This document shows positions 37,501 through 45,503 of a stretch of 64,000 bases of DNA, in pieces. The stretch lies in contig NC_087078.1 of the NCBI RefSeq assembly GCF_026151205.1, positions 12,011,118-12,075,117 of the forward strand. Direction: 5' to 3'. Position 1 is the stretch's first letter. The number at the start of each line of letters is the position of its first letter. The translations under genes were made by a program, and so were the position numbers. Source of the stretch: Bolinopsis microptera (taxonomy: Eukaryota > Ctenophora > Tentaculata > Lobata > Bolinopsidae). The notes under the pieces are model-generated. The model ran no database searches and was not told the origin of the DNA. It was given only the letters and a program-made list of their open reading frames with translations.

Positions 37501-38536
37501 GAGAATTACAACAAGGTTCCTTTATCATAGTTAAGGAGGAGAAAAGATTTAAAACTTTCAAAAAACGTAAAAGCCAACTGGCTTGAAACTATAAATCAGA
37601 TCTCTTTCAGTACATACTACCAAGTCACACAGTCCGTTTCTATGTAAATGGTGATCAAGAAGCTCAGATTGAGAATGTTGAACCTCCTGACTTTTTAGAA
37701 GATATCCTGTATCTGGGAGATAAAGAACTCTCCTCGCCAGTCAAAATAGATGAAGTGTGTTCAAACTTTATGTTATGAGATAACTTCCAATTTTTATCTG
37801 ATTTGAGTGATAAAGTTCTTCCGGTTTTAAAAGCCACCATTCCTTATTCCTATCACATTACCAATACACCGATCTCTGAACTTATTATTTTCCACAAAGT
37901 ATCCTTAAACAATCCTCACAAATATCAGGTACGGATAGTGAAAGGAAGACTGGAGACTCCACAAGAACTGGGGACCTTCATCAGTGATCCGAAACTAGAG
38001 AAATATAAGGCTCAAGAGAGGTTGCTACTTTGGTACGATATGAACGAACCGACTACTTCAGATACGGTAATTACTGTCAGGTCCCAGACCTGTTACAGAC
38101 CTGTTACAGACTTTCATTCGTTCATCACATGTAGGTGGTTATTTGGAGCCTGTTGCCGTTATTTACATACTTTCTGTGTGATTCTTGGGGAGTCTGGACC
38201 ACACAACATTAATAAACAGTCGCATACAAATTTCAGCTGTTTGATAGAAGTGGGAATAATCACCACACAAAGCTAGATAATCCCTCCATACGGCGGTCTT
38301 CAAGATCAGAGAGCTTTCTTTACAACTTACAGTACAACAACCTGAGCCAGCGCCGCGCTACCCATCATAGTGCTACACTTGGTAAAGCAGCGTCTGGGGA
38401 CCTAGCTGAGAATCAAGGTTCTAACTACCAATCTGAATCTGCCACTGAGTTGTTTTCGACTGGTTCAGGGAATTTAACGGGTGGTGTTAGAAAGCGGAGG
38501 AAGAGACGAAATGCAAGTATGCACAATGAACTATGA
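18532..38536 (+). CDS. Giant secreted LRR-cadherin-EGF-thrombospondin-LG protein (whole gene)
   Basis: About 27 plus-strand exons are read as one gene for a secreted or matrix protein of about 2,850 residues. Domain order: signal peptide, about 30 LRRs, LRRCT, FN3-like, cadherin repeats, cysteine-rich and EGF modules, thrombospondin type 3 repeats, thrombospondin C-terminal lectin-like domain, LG-like region, basic tail. From 24773 to 37140 every neighbouring exon pair is phase-compatible and most borders are consensus, so the cadherin-to-thrombospondin half is firm. The link between the LRR exon and the cadherin exon rests on order, strand, a proper donor at 22595 and the lack of any signal peptide for the second half; a frame-damaged exon lies at the joint. 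Thrombospondins are pentameric calcium-binding matrix proteins, but no coiled-coil oligomerisation segment was seen here. The role is presumably in matrix or cell-surface adhesion. Frame breaks occur near 19000, 22760 and 23065. Confidence 0.65.
22739..22831 (+). CDS. Probable frame-damaged small exon between LRR and cadherin parts
   Basis: It is bounded by TTGCAG and a GTAACT donor. All three frames show coding-like pieces in succession (TDINI, then LEVEDSKQLKSMELE, then SMFDFIVVKA, the last like the end of a cadherin strand), but no single frame is open. Two small indels would restore it. Either the exon is decayed or the assembly has errors here. Confidence 0.4.
22950..24562 (+). CDS. Exon: cadherin repeats and cysteine-rich region
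   Basis: It follows a TTTTACAG acceptor. After one frame shift near 23065 it is open for about 500 codons. Cadherin hallmarks are DYNDNWP (calcium-binding DxNDN box), ATDEDKEENAKLEYFI (A-x-D-x-D) and HIIDKGTPRLGRTTTVKVTV. From about 23910 the chain becomes cysteine-rich (FCDPCEAGYYCYGYG, CSACKKGWRCADG, FCPPGRFSN, CCPAGYESS), resembling ephrin-receptor/TNFR-type GCC repeats, and it ends in an EGF-like part (CLTCPYGTEGDGK) at a GTGTGT donor in phase 0. It cannot start a secreted protein alone, since no signal peptide precedes it. Confidence 0.85.
24773..25641 (+). CDS. Exons: thrombospondin-type EGF modules
   Basis: Four exons, 24773-24893, 25035-25145, 25309-25407 and 25561-25641, have compatible phases (0/1, 1/1, 1/1, 1/1). 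They encode EGF-like modules: CEDIDECEVEGACF with the calcium-binding DIDEC start, NKQNCTDVDECL, CGDCGEGYALAG and CAANATCTYI with FCNIGFAG. The arrangement of NKQ-C-TD-DEC just before the type 3 repeats is that of thrombospondin EGF modules. Confidence 0.88.
25816..33914 (+). CDS. Exons: thrombospondin type 3 calcium-binding repeats
   Basis: Six exons, 25816-25943, 28004-28164, 28476-28596, 32889-33081, 33390-33533 and 33816-33914, join in frame. The first holds CGVDSDADGFPDN and HCKKDNCHSIPN, the classic opening of the wire region. Later exons hold DEDRDNIGDACD, DKDADGVGDLCDNCPD, DRDEWGDKCDDDKDNDGF, DKDRDGVGDKCDNC, DFDGDGIVDDFDLCP, DNDIDDDGLANDEDPCP and PDADGDGTPDYLDTSP. The D-rich loops bind calcium and the paired cysteines make the ladder of disulphides. 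The 28597-32888 intron contains an antisense gene, and two other introns carry acceptor or exon-start duplications. Confidence 0.92.
26000..27088. other. Intron sequence, nothing recognised
   Basis: First half of the 25944-28003 intron. No domain-bearing frame or tandem array is seen before the 19-bp repeat at 27089. Confidence 0.5.
27089..27297. repeat. 19-bp tandem repeat, exactly 11 copies
   Basis: The unit is TATAAACTAGTATAGCGTT, and 209 bp is 11 x 19. Copies are almost identical (one ACTAATA and one AAATAGTA variant), which implies recent expansion. It is intronic. Confidence 0.95.
27580..27634 (+). repeat. Decoy copy of a splice acceptor and exon start
   Basis: These 55 bp, including CTTCTCCAG and the first 31 bp of the exon at 28004, recur identically 399 bp downstream at 27979-28033. 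After the copy the sequence runs into AT microsatellite (27635-27690) instead of exon. An intact acceptor is thus presented before a non-coding sequence. Confidence 0.9.
28361..28475 (+). repeat. Triplicated 39-bp splice-acceptor segment
   Basis: Three tandem copies, each ending GTTAATTTGTTTCAG and each followed by ATATAATCCT. The acceptor AGs are at 28397, 28436 and 28475. Only the last leads into open reading frame; use of either upstream AG would read TATAATCCTATTAACTAA and stop within six codons. Confidence 0.9.
29145..29986 (-). CDS. Small secreted protein with two ShKT domains, nested antisense gene
   Basis: Three minus-strand exons, 29938-29986, 29578-29697 and 29145-29287, have GT-AG borders and matching phases (1 and 1) and encode 103 residues. 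Exon 1 starts at three consecutive ATGs and is a signal peptide (core FVAVFLLVAVSYG). Exon 2 encodes one ShKT module with six cysteines, including the GGKCD and KTCGDC landmarks. Exon 3 encodes a second six-cysteine module ending in KTCGVC and the stop TAA at 29145-29147. ShKT modules are three-disulphide folds named after a sea anemone potassium-channel blocker, but they are common in non-toxic secreted proteins and metalloproteases. The Lys-Tyr pore-blocking dyad is not evident, so a toxin role is not claimed. The gene lies inside a 4.3-kb intron of the plus-strand matrix gene. Confidence 0.85.
30301..30600. repeat. 75-bp tandem repeat, four exact units
   Basis: 300 bp is 4 x 75. Each unit runs from AAGGAGAACTGGATGTTAG to ATAGTCTATAGTCTCAAC and contains CTCTATAAAAGGGAC, a TATA-box-like motif. 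Because 75 is a multiple of three, one frame stays open across the array (25-residue repeat with NWSSSIKGTAELIVYS). It lies in the large intron. Confidence 0.93.
30990..31832. other. Intron sequence, no gene seen
   Basis: Contains a short GGCTGCA tandem at 31060-31080 and an open frame at 31354-31647 without a recognisable domain. Two similar 30-bp stretches (GATGTACATTTGTTTACTTT and GATGCACATTTGTTTACTTT) occur within it. Confidence 0.4.
31833..32560. repeat. About 200-212-bp tandem repeat, 3.4 copies
   Basis: Each unit begins near CAAGTTAAATAAGGCAGTCC and includes TTTGCTTGCTTC, AGATATCTAGCTATA, GAGTGCAGAGCGCTAACTTG and GTATTATCTGTGATAAATTT. Units begin at about 31833, 32046, 32245 and 32457; the last is truncated. 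It is intronic. Confidence 0.88.
34015..36499 (+). CDS. Exons: thrombospondin C-terminal domain
   Basis: Exons 34015-34213, 34376-34479, 35393-35579, 35959-36047 and 36388-36499 are mutually in phase. They match the L-type-lectin-like thrombospondin C-terminal domain along its length: DFAWKYDDKNASF, VDIFGTWFVEG, YIGIVFGFQSARKFFLVEW, LHIKAIHTS, MLWNTGSQDSQSSLLWYD, AYRWYLKHRPSVSMFELWVYE, IIHTGPIHYN and GGSIGVYAFNQPKTYWSNIKY. This domain normally ends a thrombospondin; here the protein continues for roughly 350 more residues. Confidence 0.92.
35589..35773. repeat. 12-bp minisatellite (ACTGTAACACAC)n
   Basis: About 15 copies just after the donor at 35580, so intronic. It gives open TVTH-type frames on both strands, which are artefacts. 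Confidence 0.92.
36726..37754 (+). CDS. Exons: LG/concanavalin-like region after the thrombospondin domain
   Basis: Exons 36726-36938 (SLLISIWFTLDQS, ATVLCSDKKNICFRLAFDS), 37078-37140 (FTPRVEIKGWTYPW) and 37611-37754 (HTVRFYVNGDQEAQI, DILYLGDKE) show the alternating strand pattern and VNG/LYLG motifs of laminin-G-like domains. The first two are in phase. The second and third are not directly compatible (phase 2 into phase 0), so a small exon or a border was missed between 37141 and 37610. The tentative block 37452-37523 is open with AG and GT at its ends. Confidence 0.65.
37800..38066 (+). CDS. Exon: C-terminal region, family unknown
   Basis: Open from about 37800 (VLPVLKATIPYSYHIT) to a GTAATT donor at 38067 (LLLWYDMNEPTTSDT), phase 0. 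The upstream border is unclear. It probably continues the LG-like fold but has no diagnostic motif. Confidence 0.5.
38237..38536 (+). CDS. Last exon: polar basic tail
   Basis: Follows AATTTCAG, in phase 0 with the previous exon. It encodes 99 residues rich in S, N, R and Q, with IRRSSRSES and near the end VRKRRKRRNAS, a strong dibasic run that could be a furin-type site or a heparin-binding patch. Stop TGA is at 38534-38536. No membrane segment is present, so the protein is predicted to be secreted. Confidence 0.65.
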   Translation: MFDRSGNNHHTKLDNPSIRRSSRSESFLYNLQYNNLSQRRATHHSATLGKAASGDLAENQGSNYQSESATELFSTGSGNLTGGVRKRRKRRNASMHNEL

Positions 38537-39319
38537 GAATATAGCATGAACAAGGTGTTCTGAACATTGACGGAATAGTTAGAGTAGTTTTAGTTCTGTG
38601 ATGAGGTGACTTTTTATGGTCGTCCGTTATAGTTATTTAGTTTTAGCTGGTGTTGCATCATAAATAACGCGTGAAAAAAGTCAAGATGTTGTTAATAATT
38701 TTGAATGTTAAGGTTCTAGCGACAATGACTAAGAATTCAACATTGTTTCTTACTTATTTGATTTTCAGATTATTTGACTGTAGACATTTTAGATTTATTA
38801 AATTTCAAAATTATTTAATTTTTAATATTTTTGTTTTCTTTGGTTTGGGTGAATCATGCTAAGGTGTAAAAATTCGACTGTAACGTTTCCAATCCATTAT
38901 CAAAATACCTTTTAAACATGTTTTTAGATAGTTCAGGTTGGTTTGACAGGGAATGATTATGAAGTAAAGTAAAGTAAAGTAAAATATATGACATCACATC
39001 ATCACACATGTCTACAAAATATCATCGCACTATGTGAAAAAGATATATAATACATATTTCCCTACCAACATTAATTATTTATCAAATACAATATTTTAAA
39101 AAAATGTATCAAAACATTATCCTGAAAAACGTTATAATGTACAACCTTCGATTTCTCCCTCCAAATGTTCATAAATCAGACTCTATTTCGGTAGAAAGCT
39201 GATGTAATTAGCACTGAATCCTTTTTAAAGAAGATTGTTGAGGAATTTGTTCAGATATTTGTGGTACGGTAATTCGTGCAAGAGTTGGAATTTCTGTACC
39301 AAACTGTACCAGGGTACAA
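38537..39319. other. AT-rich, no gene seen
   Basis: Presumed 3' UTR and downstream region of the matrix gene. It includes an AAGTA microsatellite at 38960-38982. Confidence 0.5.
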
Positions 39320-39585
39320 TATTTGGTACCAAGGTATATATCTCGAGATCTGACTATACGATTTTCTTTAAACTTTCCACATAGTTATGTGAGTATATGG
39401 TAATAAGACGAATAATCTGCGCAAGTTTGGGCGAATTTCTATCTGCTAAATTTGAGATATAGTCAGATCTCGAGATATATCCCTTGGTACCAAATATTGT
39501 ACCGATTTGTAGATATGTTCTTGTGTTTGAAGTGATATCTCCAATTTGGCACATAGAAATTCGCCCAAACTTGCACAGATTATCC
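39320..39585. repeat. Nested inverted repeats
   Basis: GGTACAATATTTGGTACCAAGG and ATCTCGAGATCTGACTATA (about 39313-39360) recur as reverse complement at about 39456-39503. Outside these, AATCTGCGCAAGTTTGGGCG near 39411 recurs inverted near 39560-39585. The two pairs are interlocked, not concentric. No coding potential. Confidence 0.7.
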
Positions 39586-39864
39586 GTTTTATGGCTATAT
39601 AACTATCTGGAAAGTTTCAAATAAATCATATATTAGGATCTGGATAAAATCGAAAATATATTCTAAGTTATTTACTGAAACACTAGATTTTCAACCATTT
39701 TATTTGGTACAGGTTTGTGGAAAGTCCTTCTGCAGCGCAAATAACATTGAACGATTGTGTAACGCGCGATGACATTCTAATGTCGCAACTTTAGGTTTTT
39801 TCATTCACCTCGTCTAAAGCTATTGCTTGGCGCGGCTCTATGTCCGATTTCAGTATTTTAATTA

Positions 39865-40662
39865 CCTTACTCGGGATTATTACGACGGGTTTATTAACGA
39901 CCGGTTAAAATATGGTTCGGGAAAAATATGGCGAAATTGCTCAAAACCCACCACATTTTCCCGGTCGCCATTTTACCGGTGTCCAACCTTTCAATTTTAG
40001 ATTCAAAAATTTTGTCTCAGATGTAAATTTCCTTATTAGAGATAAGCAGGTTCAGAAATTTTCGCATTGCTAAAACTTGTGAAACAAGTCGAATTATCAA
40101 TAATTGTTGAAAGTAGACTCTAGCAAATTCTTTGTTTTGAATTAGCATTACATGTTTACGTGTATCAAATAACCATTATGACTCAATTTGTAGAAAATCT
40201 TCGAAAGAATGCATCGTTCACATTGTTTAGAATTATGAATAAATGACTGATGAAACTGATTCATGTTATTGACCGTTTTAATTAATTCGAGTTTTAATTT
40301 AACTGTTACTTTTACTTTGAGTCCTATTTCACTATGTAGAGATAGTCAATACCTAAGAAATTAAAAATTGGCCTATTTAAATCAACTTTGACAATAAGGA
40401 TATATGACAAGAATTGGGCAAAAAGGTGAATTTTTTGCAATTTTAGCCAAATGAAGTCGAAAAACCTACAACAAGTGTCCCAATAGTCTTCTTTAGTGAA
40501 TATAAGACAACGATTAAAATATGAGCACCCATACCCCTTGGGAACCCTAAAAGCTGAGTCGGCGGGTTTATTAACGACCGGTGAAAATGTGGTTCGGGAA
40601 AAATATGGCGAAATTACCCTAAACCCGCCACTTTATCCCGGTCATAATAATCCCGAGTAAGG
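39865..40662. mobile_element. Non-autonomous DNA element with TA target site
   Basis: The ends CCTTACTCGGGATTATTA and its complement are flanked on each side by TA (39863-39864 and 40663-40664), as for Tc1/mariner-type insertions. Subterminal GGGTTTATTAACGACCGGT, GTTCGGGAAAAATATGGCG and CCCGGTC motifs repeat near both ends. 798 bp, with no transposase. Confidence 0.75.
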
Positions 40663-40683
40663 TAGTCAGTTAATTGATGAACA

Positions 40684-40770
40684 GGGGGTCCTTTCCGAAA
40701 CGGTACTTAAGTCAAAAATGGTACTTAAGTAAAAAGTTAAGCAAAAAGTATTTTCGAAATGAGACTTAAG
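40684..40770. mobile_element. Solitary Harbinger-like terminus
   Basis: GGGGGTCCTTTCCGAAAC followed by CTTAAGT and AAGCAAAAA motifs matches, in reverse complement, the right end of the PIF/Harbinger element near 63060-63250. No partner end was found nearby. Confidence 0.6.
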
Positions 40771-40772
40771 TG

Positions 40773-41490
40773 CTGGAATTCAAAATCCCGAAGAAAATTG
40801 AAAAATCATATTGTCCTATTTTCAGTTTCTGAAGATGAAATTTCCAGGACCGAAATTTTACAGTTTTGACCTAATTTATCAACTGCAACCAACTAGTAGG
40901 TTAGCTATAATGACACGATTGAGGTTCTGGAAGTTTGATTTTGGTCGAAGGAAGCTCACTGCACAAAGCTTAACAAAACGAAAATCCATATTAATTTCAA
41001 ATTACTGTCCCATTTTCAAATATGAAAATTTCTGAACAGAAATTTGACAGATTAGATGGAATTTTTGCCCAAAGACCAATTAGTCAGTTAATTGATGATG
41101 GTATTAAACCAAATTGAGGTACTGGAAGTCAAAATCCCGAAGAAAATTGAAAAATCATTGTCCCATTCTCTGTCCCATTTTCAGTTTTTGAAGATGAAAT
41201 TTCCAGGACCGAAATTTTACAGTTTTGACTTAATTTCGCAACTGCAACCAACTAGTAAGTTAGCTATAGATGGCATATGACACTATTCAGGTTCTGGAAT
41301 CTGGAAGTTTGATTTCGGTCGAAGGAAGCTCACTGCACAAAACTTAACAAAACGAAAATCCATATTTTCAAATTACTGTCCTATTTTCAAATATGAAAAT
41401 TTCTGAACAGAAATTTGACAGATTGGATGGAATTTTGGTCCAAAGTAGTTAGTTAATTGATAATGGTATTAAACCAAATTGAGATACTGT
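40773..41490. repeat. Direct dimer of a 349-bp repeat
   Basis: CAAAATCCCGAAGAAAATTG occurs at 40781 and 41130, and GAAGATGAAATTTCCAGGAC, CAACTGCAACCAACTAGTA and TCGAAGGAAGCTCACTGCAC recur at the same spacing. Parallel short ORFs reflect the duplication. Confidence 0.85.
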
Positions 41491-41690
41491 ACATTTCGGA
41501 GGGGTATTTTAGGACTCAGTGGCGGAAGTCACTGCGGCGGTGTACAGTCCGGCGGAGGACGGTACAGCGGTGGCCGGTACGGCGGTACTTTCCAAAAAGG
41601 TTGGACGGAACAGCGTAATAACAAGGGCATGAGAACACGTCACGAGGGATCGCATCCAGGAATCTGATCAACCGTAGCCATCCGTAGCCA

Positions 41691-41735
41691 TCCCGCACAT
41701 GCCGCGGACAAAAGGAAATCGCGGCATGTGCGGGA
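41691..41735. repeat. Perfect 16-bp hairpin
   Basis: TCCCGCACATGCCGCG, a 13-nt loop, then its exact reverse complement. It lies in a short GC-rich island with several TCGCGATTTT motifs. Function unknown. Confidence 0.8.
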
Positions 41736-41989
41736 TCGCGATTTTTCCCATTCTTTGCGACAAATTTTATGTATAGTCTTATGTAATATGTATAGCCTGT
41801 CAAAAATCTCGGTATCGCGATTTTTGGGCAAAATAATCGCGATTTTCTTTTGTCCCTGGTAGCCAAGAAGAGAGGTTGCTCAGTGAAACGTAGATAATGA
41901 TAGAGGCAAACAGTATATAAAGCGGATCAAAGTTGAGGAGAGTATCTCATTAGCACTACCATCTCCAGTACTGCAACACTCACAACCAC

Positions 41990-42600
41990 AGTGCCGACAT
42001 AGCTGACTGCGAAGTCCGAGAAGCCCTCTCCCAAGTCCACGATCTGGCTGCGACTACGATTACTCAGAACCACAGAATCTACCGCTCCGTTACTGGCTCG
42101 CTGTCCCAGGCTGCTCGCTTCCTCCTCCCCAGTGAACAAGCGGTGAAGAAGCAAGCTCAGAGAGCCCGCCGGAAGGAGAACCCTGGCAGACCTTGAACTG
42201 GAGGTGGACGACTGCATGTCTCTGGCTGGCGAACCTATGCTCCAGTTTGATAACAAAGACGACGAGCGACGAGCTATCATCTTGGGACGGAGAAGAACCT
42301 GCGAGCGCTGGAGGACAGCAGCTCTTGGTACGTGGACGCGACCTTCTCCTCTTCTCCTCAGCTCTTCTACCAACTCCTCACCATTCACGCTGAGTTGGTC
42401 AACTTTAACGAGGACGCTACCTGGGTCTTCCCTTGCGGCTTGCATCTACATCCTCCTCACCCACAAGGATATCCCATCTACAAGGAAGCCTTCGAAGCCC
42501 TCGACAGTCTTGGCAACTTCTCTCCAAGTTACGACGGATCCCACTTCTGGTCAGAAAACCTACACTCCTACCCGGATCTGGATACGCAGACTGATGATCC
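41990..42600 (+). pseudogene. Mutator-like (MULE) transposase fragment
   Basis: Frames on the plus strand in succession match the region before and at the start of the MULE catalytic domain: EVREALSQVHDLAATTI, QAARFLLPSEQAVKKQ and RARRKENPG up to a stop near 42195, then after a frame change FDNKDDERRAII, LRALEDSSSWYVDATFSSS with LFYQLLTIHAEL, and WVFPCGLHLHPP. The aspartate of YVDATF (about 42335) is the first of the DDE triad, and TIHAEL and FPC are typical landmarks. The second and third acidic residues and the zinc-finger region are absent. Stops and frame shifts show that it is dead. Confidence 0.72.
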
Positions 42601-42811
42601 TTCATTTGTTCTTTTTACCGTCATAATTTTATAAAATAATTTAACATATATCTTGTTAGCTCAAGATATGTGGAAAACCTATTACTTACCATTTGATTCG
42701 GATTATTATACTAACACTGCCTACACAATTATAGAAAAATTTCTGAATTCACAAAAATATATCAAGCTGGAATGTCACTTACATACAATTACATTCTTTC
42801 TAACATTCCTC

Positions 42812-42960
42812 AGATATAATAGAAAATGTCAGCTGAACTGTTCAACCAAGGGAAAGTTCGCACTCCCAAACAACAAGATTAAACCCGCACCTCATCACCC
42901 CTCTCAACTACACAATGGGAGGGAATGGATGGGATGCCATTTGCTGGAATAGACCTGTCA
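42812..42960 (+). pseudogene. Decayed copy of the leader and first codons of the CARD gene
   Basis: AGATATAATAGAAAATGTCAGCT, AAGGGAAA, CTACACAATGG and GGATGCCATTTGCTGGAATAG align in order with 45395-45545 (AGATATAGAAAATGTCAGCT, AAGGGAAA, ATACAATGG, GGTTGCCATCTGCCGGAATAG). The copy would translate a short peptide starting MGGNGWDAICWNR and then stop. It lies just upstream of the transporter gene. Confidence 0.7.
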
Positions 42961-43066
42961 TTACGTTGTGTAGCTGAGTCTATAATCTATATGCCATGTA
43001 GATTGTAGCAGTCAACACGCTATTATCTTTAATCCTGTTTAAATACTTGCTTATTTCGGAACTAAA

Positions 43067-44678
43067 ATGGCGAGTCTCTGCATTTGTGGTAATCCTTTTG
43101 CAAACAGGTGAGATTTATTATTTAGTCACATGCTCAATCTAGAACTGCTACACATTTTGTATCGACAAATCATAAATTAACCTCAAAAAACTCTTTAAAA
43201 TGCATTCCAATAAATGGTTTGCTACTAAAATACCCTAACCACTAACTCTTTTCAGTGGTACTGTCATAAGAGGCTCCATCAGTCAAGCCTTGCTCGTGGC
43301 CATCATCGTATCCTGCTCCGTAATCCTCTTTCCTCCTGGAGGGATCACTTATGGTTTCAACTTCGTCGATCCTTATCTGTATTCTTACATTGTGTCTATA
43401 GATAAGGATCACTCTACAGATAAATCACGCCTGTCATGGGTGTATGCAGCTCAAATTACCGGACAAGGTATTGCAATGATTACAGGAGGACTTTTGGTGC
43501 GGAAGTTTTCCACTAGCAACGTTACAATTTGTGCTGTTGCTTTATTTAACTTGAACATCTTTGTCATGTATTATTCGTGTACATCGGTAACGTCGCTCAT
43601 GGCCAGCTATTTCATGGTAGGGTTCACTTTAGGACTGATAAATGTCATGAGTTTGGTTGTAGGCTTGTCATGGATTGAAAAACAATATCATGGTCTGTTC
43701 TCTGGAATTCTTAGTCTGGGCTACGGACTATCTAGCATTTTTATCAGCCCTCTGGAGTCACTCTATGTCAACCCAAACAATTTGGACCCCATCAAGAACC
43801 CTATCGATGGCGAGTTAATCTTCAACCAATCTTTCATACTGAACAAAGTTCCAAACATGTTTTTAATGTTTGGTATACTGTCAACATTGCTTCAGTTTCC
43901 TTTAAGCTTTCTCCTTGTCAGAAACCCAGACACGAGAAAAAGTGATGGTGCCTCCATAAACGGAGCAACTGTTAAAGACATGTTCCGCAAGCCTGGATTT
44001 TATCTACTGTTTCTGATTTTCGCACTGAATAAAGTGCCTTTAGCGTACATACACTCCTATGCTAAGGATTATGGGAAAACCTTTTTGCACGACGACAAAA
44101 TACTGCTCTCTGTAGTAATAGCACTATCAGGAATATTCAATGCACTGGGACGTCTTTTCTGGGGACACATTCACGACAGATTTGGAGTCAAGGTATCCTT
44201 GTTCATGCTCTGCCTTGCTACGGGTGTCAGCATTTTGCTGTCATATCTTAGCAAGTTTCTGACGGGACAAACAACGTGTGCAATTCTATACACCATTGCT
44301 GTTTGGGCTTCATACTTCTGTTGCACAGGTAACTATGGCATTATGCCAGCCGCTACCATCCAATTCTTTGGCGAGCAAGATTTCGGAGTGAAATACGGTA
44401 TGCTATACCTCAGTCAGGCACTTGGTGCTGTTATATCTGCCCTGTACACCTCCTTCATTCCCTTCTGGATGCCACTTGTCTTGACTATTGTCTTCACATC
44501 TGTAATCTCGGGACTTCTTTCTCTGATGTTGAGAAAGACAGAGACACTGGACGATCAGGCAAGGGCACTGTTAGATGATAATAGCCCTAACAGATTGTTT
44601 CCTATCAGAGACTCCTATCTCAATAGAAAAGATAGAGAAACTCTAGAATTTATAGGACTACAAGATGAAAATGAGTAG
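43067..44678 (+). CDS. Major facilitator transporter, monocarboxylate/oxalate-type
   Basis: Two exons: 43067-43107 (start MASLCICGNPFAN) and 43256-44678, joined across a GTGAGA...TTTTCAG intron that completes a serine codon. The product has about 476 residues and twelve hydrophobic helices, with a short central loop near RNPDTRKSDG. Between helices 8 and 9 it has GRLFWGHIHDRFGVKVSL, the MFS motif A. The early PPGGITYGF and SWVYAAQITGQG segments resemble the SLC16/oxalate-formate antiporter group, so the substrate may be a small carboxylate, which is an inference. The cytosolic tail is acidic. The frame is intact, unlike several neighbours. Confidence 0.85.
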
Positions 44679-45503
44679 TATGCAAAAATTATGAGATGAG
44701 GAAATTCAGCTCTGGTGGAAAAATATTCAAAGTCAGATTTTTGGTTTGTGTAGCTAGATTGACAGGACTGTAATTGTTATGTTTAACATTCTTTATTAAG
44801 ATTTGAAAATTAAATACATATTTGCAATTATAAATTTCTATTTTTTATCTAGATAAAAAGTTAGCAATTTTAGCATGATATTATTTTCTGGTATTATATA
44901 TTGGTAATTGCAGTTGGAGTTTAAGTTGTTCAAACTATGGTTTTTAGCAATTAATTTTAATCTTGATTTGTAAATATTTTGTACTGGCATTTAATTTACA
45001 GGACAGTGCTGGACAGTGTATCAGTTCATGTTCTTAAATCGTTGTTGCCAAGTTTTGTCAATTAAGAGCAATTAAATTTGAAATAATACAAAAAAGATCT
45101 AAATATCTTGCATGACCTCAACATTATAAATTTTTCAAAAACTTTTTAGTAACTTTGACTCTTTATTTGCTCTCTTTAGAGCTATAATTTTACATAAATC
45201 TATAGAAAACAGGTTTTTATTCGATGTTAAATTCTGATCGTCACGGTGCGAACGGTTAACTCAAATATAATACCCGACTGGGACTACTCTTTAGATTAGT
45301 CTGATAATGAAAGCTTTGCCTGATCAACTATAGATACATGTCTGTATTCAACAAAAGACACTACTCGCATTCCTCTAACATTCTTTCTTAGACAAACATT
45401 CCCAGATATAGAAAATGTCAGCTAAACTACAAACAAGGGAAACGTCCCTCGCTCGCCTACATGACTAAACCATTACATAATCAACCCCTGGCAAATAGAT
45501 ACA
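44679..45503. other. Intergenic; 5' leader of CARD gene at right end
   Basis: AT-rich sequence with no exon. The last 110 bases match the decayed leader at 42812-42960, so they are probably the promoter-proximal or 5' UTR region of the next gene. Confidence 0.5.

Noticed and set aside
41927-42445. 172-codon minus-strand frame
   Set aside because: Shadow of the plus-strand MULE relic, whose recognised motifs fix the strand.
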